Source of the DNA: Fistularia commersonii | Taxonomy: Eukaryota; Chordata; Actinopteri; Syngnathiformes; Fistulariidae | Assembly (NCBI GenBank): GCA_037954325.1 | Contig: JBBMNZ010000039.1 | Span: 1,674,981-1,738,980, forward strand | Direction of reading: 5' to 3' | DNA: 64,000 bases | The notes under the pieces: generated by a model | Database searches by the model: none | What the model saw: the letters and a program-made list of their open reading frames with translations, nothing else | What the model was told of the DNA's origin: nothing | In this document: piece after piece, positions 52,847 to 64,000 of the stretch | How positions within the stretch are numbered: the stretch's first letter is position 1 | Layout of the letters: every line of letters begins with the position of its first letter | Made by a program: the position numbers and the translations under genes

Positions 52847-55800
52847 ACCAGCTTGATGAAATTCAAAAGTTATTGCCACTCCTAATCAAAAACGCTCCAA
52901 CTCGGTGAGATAAGCACTTTTTGACTCTAGGGCTATATCTTTTAAACTTGTCGCTGGATTACACTGAATTTGACATATATTGTGCAGAATCATGTCCTAA
53001 ACAACATATTTCAACAGCAGAAACCAGCTTGATGAAATTCATGAGTTATTGCCACTCCTAATCAAAAACGCTCCAACTCGGTGATATAAGCACTTCTTGA
53101 CCCTAGGGCTATATCTTTTAAACATGTAGCTGGATTACACTGAATTTGACATATATTGTGCAAAATCATGTCCTAAACAACATATTTCAACAGCAGAAAC
53201 CAGCTTGATGAAATTCAAAAGTTATTGCCACTCCTGATCAAAAACGCTCAAACTCGGTGAGATAAGCACTTTTTGAACGAATGGCTATATCTTTTGAACC
53301 TGTGAAGGGATTACACTAGATTTGACATATATTGTGCAGAATCATGTCCTAAACAACATAATTCAACAGCAGAAACCAGCTTGATGAAATTCAAAAGTTA
53401 TTTCCACTCCTAATCAAAAACGCTCCAATTCGGTGAGATAAGCACTTTTTGACCCTAGGGCTATATCTTTTAAACTTGTAGCTGGATTAAACTGAATTTG
53501 ACATATATTGTGCAGAATCATGTCCTAAACAACATATTTCAAAAGCAGAAACCAGCTTGATGAAATTCATGAGTTATTGCCACTCCTATTCAAAAACGCT
53601 CCAACTCGGTGAGATAAGCACTATTTGACCATAGGGCTATATCTTTTAAACTTGTAGCTGGATTGCACTGAATTTGACATATATTGTGCAGAATCATGTC
53701 CTAAACAACATATTTCAATAGCAGAAACCAGCTTGATGAAATTCAAAAGTTATTGCCACTCCGAATCAAAAACGCTCCAACTCGGTGAGATAAGCACTTT
53801 TTGAACGAATGGCTATATTTTTTGAACCTGTGAAGGGATTACACTAGATTTGACATATATTGTGCAGAATCATGTCCTAAACAACATATTTCAACAGCAG
53901 AAACCAGCTTGATGAAAGTCAAAAGTTATTGCCACTCCTAATCAAAAACGCTCCAACTCGGTGAGATAATGACTTTTTGAACCTAGGGCTATATCTTTTG
54001 AACCTTTGAAGGGATAACACTAGATTCGACATATATTGAGCAGAATCATGTCCTGAACAACATATTTCAACAGCATATACCAGCTTGATGAAATTCAAAA
54101 GTTATTGCCACTCCTAATCAAAAACGCTCCAACTCGGTGAGATAAGCATTTTTTGACCCTATGGCTATATCTTTTAAACTTGTAGCTGGATTACACTGAA
54201 TTTGACATATATTATGCAGAATCATGTCCTAAACAACATATTTCAATAGCAGAAACCAGCTTGATGAAATTCAAAAGTTATTGCCACTCCTAATCAAAAA
54301 CGCTCCAACTCGGTGAGATAAGCATTTTTTGACCCTATGGCTATATCTTTTAAACTTGTAGCTGGATTACACTGAATTTGACATATATTATAGAGAATCA
54401 TGCCCTAAACAACATATTTCAATAGCAGAAACCAGCTTGATGAAATTCAAAAGTTATTGCCACTCCTAATCAAAAACACTCCAACTCGGTGAGATAAGCA
54501 CTTTTTGAATGAATGGCTATATCTTTTGAACCTGTGAAGCGATTACACTAGATTTGACATATATTGTGCAGAATCATGTCCTAAAAAACATAATTCAACA
54601 GCAGAAACCAGCTTGATGAAATTCAAAAGTTATTTCCACTCCTAATCAAAAACGCTCCAACTCGGTGAGATAAGCAATTTTTGACCCTAGGGCTATATCT
54701 TTTAAACTTGTAGCTGGATTACACTGAATTTGACATATATTGTGCAGAATCATGTCCTAAACAACATATTTCAACAGCAGAAACCAGCTTGATGAAATTC
54801 ATGAGTTATTTCCACTCCTAATCAAAAACGCTCCAACTCGGTGAGATAAGCGTTTTTTGACCCTATGGCTATATCTTTTAAACTTGTAACTGGATTACAC
54901 TGAATTTGACATATATTGTGCAGAATCATGTCCTAAACAACATATTTCAAAAGCAGAAACCAGCTTGATGAAATTCAAAAGTTATTGCCACTCCTAATCA
55001 AAAACGCTCCAACTCGGTGAGATAAGCACTTTTTGACCCTAGGGCTATATCTTTTAAACTTGTCGCTGGATTACACTGAATTAGACATATATTGTGCAGA
55101 ATAATGTCCTAAACAACATATTTCAATAGCAGAAACCAGCTTGATGAAATTCAAAAGTTATTGTCACTCCGAATCAAAAACGCTCCAACTCGGTGAGATA
55201 AGCACTTTTTGAACGAATGGCTATATCTTTTGAACCTGTGAAGGGATTACACTAGATTTGACATATATTGTGCAGAATCATGTCCTAAACAACATATTTC
55301 AAAAACAGGAACCAGCTTGATGAAATTCAAAAGTTATTGCCACTCCTAATCAAAAACGCTCCAACTCGGTGAGATAAGCATTTTTTGACCCTATGGCTAT
55401 ATCTTTTAAACTTGTAGCTGGATTACACTGAAATTGACATATATTATGCAGAATCATGTCCTAAACAACATATTTCAACAGCAGAAACCAGCTTGATGAA
55501 ATTCAAAAGTTATTGCCACTCCTAATCAAAAACGCTCCAACTCGGTGAGATAAGCGTTTTTTGACCCTATGGCTATATCTTTTAAACTTGTAGCTGGATT
55601 ACACTGAATTTGACATATATTGTGCAGAATCATGTCCTAAACAACATATTTCAAAAGCAGAAACCAGCTTGATGAAATTCATGAGTTATTGCCACTCCTA
55701 ATCAAAAACGCTCCAACTCGGTGAGATAAGCACTTTTTGAACGAATGGCTATATCTTTTGAACCTGTGAAGGGATTACACTAGATTTGACATATATTGTG

Positions 55801-58800
55801 CAGAATCATGTCCTAAACAACACATTTCAACAGCAGAAACCAGCTTGATGAAATTCAAAAGTTATTGCCACTCCTAATCAAAAACGCTCCAACTCGGTGA
55901 GATAAGCACTTTTTGACTCTAGGGCTATATCTTTTAAACTTGTAGCTGGATTGCACTGAATTTGACATATATTGTGCAGAATAATGTCCTAAACAACATA
56001 TTTAAACAGCAGAAACCAGCTTGATGAAATTCAAAAGTTATTGCCACTCCTAATCAAAAACGCTCCAACTCGGTGAGATAAGCACTTTTTGACTCTAGGG
56101 CTATATCTTTTAAACTTGTAGCTGGATCACACTGAATTTGACATATATTGTGCAGAATAATGTCCTAAACAACATATTTCAACAGCAGAAACCAGCTTGA
56201 TGAAATTCATGAGTTATTTCCACTCCTAATCAAAAACGCTCCAACTCGGTGAGATAAGCACTTTTTGACCCTAGGGCTATATCTTTTAAACATGTAGCTG
56301 GATTGCACTGAATTTGACATATATTGTGCAGAATAATGTCCTAAACAACATATTTAAACAGCAGAAACCAGCTTGATGAAATTCAAAAGTTATTTCCTCT
56401 CCTAATCAAAAACGCTCCAACTCGGTGAGATAAGCACTTTTTGACCCTAGGGCTATATCTTTTAAACAGGTAGCTGGATTACACTGAATTTGACATATAT
56501 TGTGCAAAATCATGTCCTAAACAACATATTTCAACAGCAGAAACCAGCTTGATGAAATTCAAAAGTTATTGCCACTCCTAATCAAAAACGCTCCAACTCG
56601 GTGAGATAAGCACTTTTTGAACGAATGGCTATATCTTTTGAACATGTAGCTGGATTACACTGAATTTGACATATATTGTGCAAAATCATGTCCTAAACAA
56701 CATATTTCAACAGCAGAAACCAGCTTGATGAAATTCAAAAGTTATTGCCACTCCTAATCAAAAACGCTCCAACTCGGTGAGATAAGCACTTTTTGAACGA
56801 ATGGCTATATCTTTTGAACCTGTGAAGGGATTACACTAGATTTGACATATATTGTGCAGAATCATGTCCTAAACAACATATTTCAGCAGCAGAAACCAGC
56901 TTGATGAAATTCAAAAGTTATTGCCACTCCTAATCAAAAACGCTCCAACTCGGTGAGATAAGCACTTTTTGACTCTAGGGCTATATCTTTTAAACTTGTA
57001 GCTGGATTACACTGAATTTGATATATATTGTGCAGAATCATGTTCTAAACAACATATTTCAACAGCAGAAACCAGCTTGATGAAATTCATGAGTTATTTC
57101 CACTCCTAATCAAAAACGCTCCAACTCGGTGAGATAAGCGTTTTTTGACCCTATGACTATATCTTTTAAACTTGTAGCTGGATTACACTGAATTTGACAT
57201 ATATTGTGCAGAATCATGTCCTAAACAACATATTTCAAAAGCAGGAACCAGCTTGATGAAATTCATGAGTTATTGGCACTCCTATTCAAAAACGCTCCAA
57301 CTCGGTGAGATAAGCACTATTTGACCATAGGGCTATATCTTTTAAACTTGTAGCTGGATTGCACTGAATTTGACATATATTGTGCAGAATAATGTCCTAA
57401 ACAACATATTTAAACAGCAGAAACCAGCTTGATGAAATTCAAAAGTTATTTCCACTCCTAATCAAAAACGCTCCAACTCGGTGAGATAAGCACTTTTTGA
57501 ACGAATGGCTATATCTTTTGAACATGTAGCTGGATTACACTGAATTTGACATATATTGTGCAAAATCATGTCTTAAACAACATATTTCAACAGCAGAAAC
57601 CAGCTTGATGAAATTCAAAAGTTATTGCCACTCCTAATCAAAAACGCTCCAACTCGGTGAGATAAGCACTTTTTGAACGAATGGCTATATCTTTTGAACC
57701 TGTGAAGGGATTACACTAGATTTGACATATATTGTGCAGAATCATGTCCTAAACAACATATTTCAACAGCAGAAACCAGCTTGATGAAATTCAAAAGTTA
57801 TTGCCACTCCTAATCAAAAACGCTCCAACTCGGTGAGATAATGACTTTTTGAACCTAGGGCTATATCTTTTGAACCTTTGAAGGGATAACACTAGATTCG
57901 ACATATATTGAGCAGAATCATGTCCTAAACAACATATTTCAACAGCAGAAACCAGCTTGATGAAATTCAAAAGTTATTGCCACTCCTAATCAAAAACGCT
58001 CCAATTCGGTGAGATAAGCATTTTTTGACCCTATGGCTATATCTTTTAAACTTGTAGCTGGATTACACTGAATTTGACATATATTATGCAGAATCATGTC
58101 CTAAACAACATATTTCAATAGCAGAAACCAGCTTGATGAAATTCAAAAGTTATTGCCACTCCTAATCAAAAACGCTCCAACTCGGTGAGATAAGCACTTT
58201 TTGACCCTATGGCTATATCTTTTAAACTTGTAGCTGGATTACACTGAATTTGACATATATTATAGAGAATCATGTCCTAAACAACATATTTCAATAGCAG
58301 AAACCAGCTTGATGAAATTCAAAAGTTATTGCCACTCCTAATCAAAAACACTCCAACTCGGTGAGATAAGCACTTTTTGAATGAATGGCTATATCTTTTG
58401 AACCTGTGAAGCGATTACACTAGATTTGACATATATTGTGCAGAATCATGTCCTAAACAACATATTTCAACAGCAGAAACCAGCTTGATGAAATTCAAAA
58501 GTTATTGCCACTCCTAATCAAAAACGCTCCAACTCGGTGAGATAAGCACTTTTTGACTCTAGGGCTATATCTTTTAAACTTGTAGCTGGATTACACTGAA
58601 TTTGACTTATATTGTGCAGAATCATGTCCTAAACAACATATTTCAACAGCAGAAACCAGCTTGATGAAATTCATGAGTTATTTCCACTCCTAATCAAAAA
58701 CGCTCCAACTCGGTGAGATAAGCGTTTTTTGACCCTATGCCCTATCTTTTAAATTTGTAGCTGGATTACACTGAATTTGACATATATTGTGCAGAATCAT

Positions 58801-59356
58801 ATCCTAAACAACATATTTCAAAAGCAGAAACCAGCTTGATGAAATTCAAAAGTTATTGCCACTCCGAATCAAAAACGCTCCAACTCGGTGAGATAAGCAC
58901 TTTTTGAACAAATGGCTATATCTTTTGAACCTGTGAAGGGATTACACTAGATTTGACATATATTGTGCAGAATAATGTCCTAAACAACATATTTCAACAG
59001 CAGAAACCAGCTTGATGAAATTCAAAAGTTATTGCCACTCCAAATCAAAAACGCTCAAACTCGGTGAGATAATGACTTTTTGAACCTAGGGCTATATCTT
59101 TTGAACCTTTGAAGGGATAACACTAGATTCGACATATATTGAGCAGAATCATGTCCTAAACAACATATTTCAACAGCAGAAACCAGCTTGATGAAATCAA
59201 AAGTTATTGCCACTCCTAATCAAAAACGCTCCAACTCGGTGAGATAATGACTTTTTGAACCTAGGGCTATATCTTTTGAACCTTTGAAGGGATAACACTA
59301 GATTCGACATATATTGAGCAGAATCATGTCCTGAACAACATATTTCAACAGCAGAT
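52847..59356 (+). repeat. 37-mer HOR, copy 2
   Basis: The second complete unit, 6510 bases, aligned without gaps to copy 1 in every place I compared. It includes the same rare variants: AAAAACAGGAACC near 55,303, TATTGGCACTCC near 57,271, and the two one-base deletions near 58,735 and 59,195. It runs straight into copy 3 with no junction sequence. Confidence 0.93.
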
Positions 59357-62300
59357 ACCAGCTTGATGAAATTCAAAAGTTATTGCCACTCCTAATCAAA
59401 AACGCTCCAACTCGGTGAGATAAGCACTTTTTGACTCTAGGGCTATATCTTTTAAACTTGTCGCTGGATTACACTGAATTTGACATATATTGTGCAGAAT
59501 CATGTCCTAAACAACATATTTCAACAGCAGAAACCAGCTTGATGAAATTCATGAGTTATTGCCACTCCTAATCAAAAACGCTCCAACTCGGTGATATAAG
59601 CACTTCTTGACCCTAGGGCTATATCTTTTAAACATGTAGCTGGATTACACTGAATTTGACATATATTGTGCAAAATCATGTCCTAAACAACATATTTCAA
59701 CAGCAGAAACCAGCTTGATGAAATTCAAAAGTTATTGCCACTCCTGATCAAAAACGCTCAAACTCGGTGAGATAAGCACTTTTTGAACGAATGGCTATAT
59801 CTTTTGAACCTGTGAAGGGATTACACTAGATTTGACATATATTGTGCAGAATCATGTCCTAAACAACATAATTCAACAGCAGAAACCAGCTTGATGAAAT
59901 TCAAAAGTTATTTCCACTCCTAATCAAAAACGCTCCAATTCGGTGAGATAAGCACTTTTTGACCCTAGGGCTATATCTTTTAAACTTGTAGCTGGATTAA
60001 ACTGAATTTGACATATATTGTGCAGAATCATGTCCTAAACAACATATTTCAAAAGCAGAAACCAGCTTGATGAAATTCATGAGTTATTGCCACTCCTATT
60101 CAAAAACGCTCCAACTCGGTGAGATAAGCACTATTTGACCATAGGGCTATATCTTTTAAACTTGTAGCTGGATTGCACTGAATTTGACATATATTGTGCA
60201 GAATCATGTCCTAAACAACATATTTCAATAGCAGAAACCAGCTTGATGAAATTCAAAAGTTATTGCCACTCCGAATCAAAAACGCTCCAACTCGGTGAGA
60301 TAAGCACTTTTTGAACGAATGGCTATATTTTTTGAACCTGTGAAGGGATTACACTAGATTTGACATATATTGTGCAGAATCATGTCCTAAACAACATATT
60401 TCAACAGCAGAAACCAGCTTGATGAAAGTCAAAAGTTATTGCCACTCCTAATCAAAAACGCTCCAACTCGGTGAGATAATGACTTTTTGAACCTAGGGCT
60501 ATATCTTTTGAACCTTTGAAGGGATAACACTAGATTCGACATATATTGAGCAGAATCATGTCCTGAACAACATATTTCAACAGCATATACCAGCTTGATG
60601 AAATTCAAAAGTTATTGCCACTCCTAATCAAAAACGCTCCAACTCGGTGAGATAAGCATTTTTTGACCCTATGGCTATATCTTTTAAACTTGTAGCTGGA
60701 TTACACTGAATTTGACATATATTATGCAGAATCATGTCCTAAACAACATATTTCAATAGCAGAAACCAGCTTGATGAAATTCAAAAGTTATTGCCACTCC
60801 TAATCAAAAACGCTCCAACTCGGTGAGATAAGCATTTTTTGACCCTATGGCTATATCTTTTAAACTTGTAGCTGGATTACACTGAATTTGACATATATTA
60901 TAGAGAATCATGCCCTAAACAACATATTTCAATAGCAGAAACCAGCTTGATGAAATTCAAAAGTTATTGCCACTCCTAATCAAAAACACTCCAACTCGGT
61001 GAGATAAGCACTTTTTGAATGAATGGCTATATCTTTTGAACCTGTGAAGCGATTACACTAGATTTGACATATATTGTGCAGAATCATGTCCTAAAAAACA
61101 TAATTCAACAGCAGAAACCAGCTTGATGAAATTCAAAAGTTATTTCCACTCCTAATCAAAAACGCTCCAACTCGGTGAGATAAGCAATTTTTGACCCTAG
61201 GGCTATATCTTTTAAACTTGTAGCTGGATTACACTGAATTTGACATATATTGTGCAGAATCATGTCCTAAACAACATATTTCAACAGCAGAAACCAGCTT
61301 GATGAAATTCATGAGTTATTTCCACTCCTAATCAAAAACGCTCCAACTCGGTGAGATAAGCGTTTTTTGACCCTATGGCTATATCTTTTAAACTTGTAAC
61401 TGGATTACACTGAATTTGACATATATTGTGCAGAATCATGTCCTAAACAACATATTTCAAAAGCAGAAACCAGCTTGATGAAATTCAAAAGTTATTGCCA
61501 CTCCTAATCAAAAACGCTCCAACTCGGTGAGATAAGCACTTTTTGACCCTAGGGCTATATCTTTTAAACTTGTCGCTGGATTACACTGAATTAGACATAT
61601 ATTGTGCAGAATAATGTCCTAAACAACATATTTCAATAGCAGAAACCAGCTTGATGAAATTCAAAAGTTATTGTCACTCCGAATCAAAAACGCTCCAACT
61701 CGGTGAGATAAGCACTTTTTGAACGAATGGCTATATCTTTTGAACCTGTGAAGGGATTACACTAGATTTGACATATATTGTGCAGAATCATGTCCTAAAC
61801 AACATATTTCAAAAACAGGAACCAGCTTGATGAAATTCAAAAGTTATTGCCACTCCTAATCAAAAACGCTCCAACTCGGTGAGATAAGCATTTTTTGACC
61901 CTATGGCTATATCTTTTAAACTTGTAGCTGGATTACACTGAAATTGACATATATTATGCAGAATCATGTCCTAAACAACATATTTCAACAGCAGAAACCA
62001 GCTTGATGAAATTCAAAAGTTATTGCCACTCCTAATCAAAAACGCTCCAACTCGGTGAGATAAGCGTTTTTTGACCCTATGGCTATATCTTTTAAACTTG
62101 TAGCTGGATTACACTGAATTTGACATATATTGTGCAGAATCATGTCCTAAACAACATATTTCAAAAGCAGAAACCAGCTTGATGAAATTCATGAGTTATT
62201 GCCACTCCTAATCAAAAACGCTCCAACTCGGTGAGATAAGCACTTTTTGAACGAATGGCTATATCTTTTGAACCTGTGAAGGGATTACACTAGATTTGAC

Positions 62301-64000
62301 ATATATTGTGCAGAATCATGTCCTAAACAACACATTTCAACAGCAGAAACCAGCTTGATGAAATTCAAAAGTTATTGCCACTCCTAATCAAAAACGCTCC
62401 AACTCGGTGAGATAAGCACTTTTTGACTCTAGGGCTATATCTTTTAAACTTGTAGCTGGATTGCACTGAATTTGACATATATTGTGCAGAATAATGTCCT
62501 AAACAACATATTTAAACAGCAGAAACCAGCTTGATGAAATTCAAAAGTTATTGCCACTCCTAATCAAAAACGCTCCAACTCGGTGAGATAAGCACTTTTT
62601 GACTCTAGGGCTATATCTTTTAAACTTGTAGCTGGATCACACTGAATTTGACATATATTGTGCAGAATAATGTCCTAAACAACATATTTCAATAGCAGAA
62701 ACCAGCTTGATGAAATTCAAAAGTTATTGTCACTCCGAATCAAAAACGCTCCAACTCGGTGAGATAAGCACTTTTTGAACGAATGGCTATATCTTTTGAA
62801 CCTGTGAAGGGATTACACTAGATTTGACATATATTGTGCAGAATCATGTCCTAAACAACATATTTCAAAAACAGGAACCAGCTTGATGAAATTCAAAAGT
62901 TATTGCCACTCCTAATCAAAAACGCTCCAACTCGGTGAGATAAGCATTTTTTGACCCTATGGCTATATCTTTTAAACTTGTAGCTGGATTACACTGAAAT
63001 TGACATATATTATGCAGAATCATGTCCTAAACAACATATTTCAACAGCAGAAACCAGCTTGATGAAATTCAAAAGTTATTGCCACTCCTAATCAAAAACG
63101 CTCCAACTCGGTGAGATAAGCGTTTTTTGACCCTATGGCTATATCTTTTAAACTTGTAGCTGGATTACACTGAATTTGACATATATTGTGCAGAATCATG
63201 TCCTAAACAACATATTTCAAAAGCAGAAACCAGCTTGATGAAATTCATGAGTTATTGCCACTCCTAATCAAAAACGCTCCAACTCGGTGAGATAAGCACT
63301 TTTTGAACGAATGGCTATATCTTTTGAACCTGTGAAGGGATTACACTAGATTTGACATATATTGTGCAGAATCATGTCCTAAACAACACATTTCAACAGC
63401 AGAAACCAGCTTGATGAAATTCAAAAGTTATTGCCACTCCTAATCAAAAACGCTCCAACTCGGTGAGATAAGCACTTTTTGACTCTAGGGCTATATCTTT
63501 TAAACTTGTAGCTGGATTGCACTGAATTTGACATATATTGTGCAGAATAATGTCCTAAACAACATATTTAAACAGCAGAAACCAGCTTGATGAAATTCAA
63601 AAGTTATTGCCACTCCTAATCAAAAACGCTCCAACTCGGTGAGATAAGCACTTTTTGACTCTAGGGCTATATCTTTTAAACTTGTAGCTGGATCACACTG
63701 AATTTGACATATATTGTGCAGAATAATGTCCTAAACAACATATTTCAACAGCAGAAACCAGCTTGATGAAATTCATGAGTTATTTCCACTCCTAATCAAA
63801 AACGCTCCAACTCGGTGAGATAAGCACTTTTTGACCCTAGGGCTATATCTTTTAAACATGTAGCTGGATTGCACTGAATTTGACATATATTGTGCAGAAT
63901 AATGTCCTAAACAACATATTTAAACAGCAGAAACCAGCTTGATGAAATTCAAAAGTTATTTCCTCTCCTAATCAAAAACGCTCCAACTCGGTGAGATAAG
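59357..64000 (+). repeat. 37-mer HOR, copy 3 (cut by the window end, enlarged by 1,056 bp)
   Basis: The third unit follows copy 2 base for base at offset 6510 up to about 62,692. It then repeats its own preceding six monomers, and from about 63,747 it resumes the copy 2 order at offset 7566 (6510 + 1056). The window ends at a point equal to 56,434 in copy 2, so 3,588 of the 6,510 HOR bases are represented besides the insertion. Confidence 0.92.
61635..63746 (+). repeat. 6-monomer (1,056-bp) nested duplication inside HOR copy 3
   Basis: Bases 61,635-62,690 are repeated at 62,691-63,746, offset 1056 (6 x 176). AATAGCAG with TTATTGTCACTCCGAATC is at 61635 and 62691, and AAAAACAGGAACC near 61,813 and 62,869. 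Copies 1 and 2 have only one version of this block. The join lies within 62,650-62,692, a 43-base tract identical between the two parental monomers. This fits in-register unequal exchange between homologous monomers. Confidence 0.92.

Larger units (their letters stand above)
1..64000 (+). repeat. 176-bp satellite DNA array (entire window)
   Basis: The window is a continuous head-to-tail tandem array of a 176-bp, AT-rich monomer (64 of 176 bases are G or C in the domain B consensus I counted). Successive copies of ATGGCTATATC start at 131, 307, 483 and 659, and CAAAAGTTAT at 20651, 20827, 21003 and 21179, each 176 apart. Near-invariant blocks in every monomer, in order, are GGCTATATCTTT, ATTACACTGAATTTGACATA (or CTAGATTTG), TGTGCAGAATCATGTCC, AACAGCAGAAACCAGCTTGA, and AACTCGGTGAGATAAGCAC. 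No monomer is inverted and no unique DNA interrupts the array. The repeat is not human alpha satellite, and I do not recognise it as a named family. Monomer length, high copy number and higher-order structure are typical of centromeric or pericentromeric satellites; that assignment is inference. The start phase of the monomer is arbitrary. Confidence 0.98.
46337..64000 (+). repeat. Domain C: 37-monomer (6,510-bp) HOR array, about 2.5 copies
   Basis: A tandem HOR with a period of exactly 6510 bases. GGCTATATTTTTTGAACC occurs at 47301, 53811 and 60321, and ATTATAGAGAATCATGCCC and TTTCAGCAGCAG recur at the same spacing. 37 x 176 is 6512; the two missing bases are the one-base deletions in GACCCTATGCCCTATC (about 52,225) and GATGAAATCAAAAG (about 52,681), which both recur in copy 2 at the expected places. 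Homology starts at 46337: one base to the left, GCAGAAACC reads GCAGATACC in the next unit. The copies are almost perfectly identical, so this is the most recently amplified part of the window. Confidence 0.95.

Noticed and set aside
1..64000. CRISPR array (regularly spaced repeats)
   Set aside because: The whole 176-bp unit is repeated with no unique spacers, and units are far longer than CRISPR repeat-spacer units.
1..64000. CENP-B box in the monomer
   Set aside because: I looked for the TTCG....A..CGGG pattern and found none; CTCGGTGAG is the closest GC-rich segment and lacks the required bases.
1..64000. Human or primate alpha satellite
   Set aside because: The period is 176 rather than 171 and the consensus does not resemble alpha satellite.
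1..64000. Inverted segments or transposon insertions within the array
   Set aside because: Reading every block, all monomers are in the same orientation and no stretch departs from the monomer by more than small indels.

Overview
The whole window is one uninterrupted head-to-tail satellite DNA array. The basic monomer is 176 bp (counted on the consensus and on successive landmark spacings such as 131, 307, 483, 659), about 36% GC, and about 364 monomers fill the 64 kb. All monomers lie in the same orientation, and I saw no unique sequence, transposon, RNA gene or supportable protein-coding gene. The array runs off both ends of the window. This is eukaryotic heterochromatin; the monomer length and higher-order structure resemble centromeric or pericentromeric satellites, but the location is inference and I do not recognise the family or the species.

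Three domains can be separated by diagnostic variants. Domain A (about 1-20,600) holds divergent monomers of at least five subtypes, usually with GCTTCAACTCGG, and a mosaic of local 6-, 7-, 9- and 16-monomer duplications. Domain B (about 20,600-46,336) is more uniform: almost all monomers carry CAAAAGTTATTGCC (or CAAAAGTTATTTCC) and GCTCCAACTCGG, built from three interleaved types. It contains 11-monomer (1,936 bp), 22/23-monomer (about 3.88/4.05 kb) and 10-monomer (1,758 bp) higher-order repeats (HORs). Domain C (46,337-64,000) is a tandem HOR of 37 monomers, exactly 6,510 bp long, in 2.5 nearly identical copies. The third copy carries its own internal duplication of 6 monomers (1,056 bp).

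Read left to right, the array goes from old and diverged to young and homogenised, as expected if the window crosses from the flank of an array toward its active core. Most monomers carry a 39-bp nested dyad symmetry (TCAAAAA ... TTTTTGA with inner GCTT/AAGC and CTC/GAG arms) that could form a hairpin or cruciform and is the best candidate functional element. A cluster of about 13 one-base indels at 31.3-35.5 kb looks like residual sequencing error rather than biology. Short open reading frames exist only as by-products of individual monomers and are not annotated as genes.
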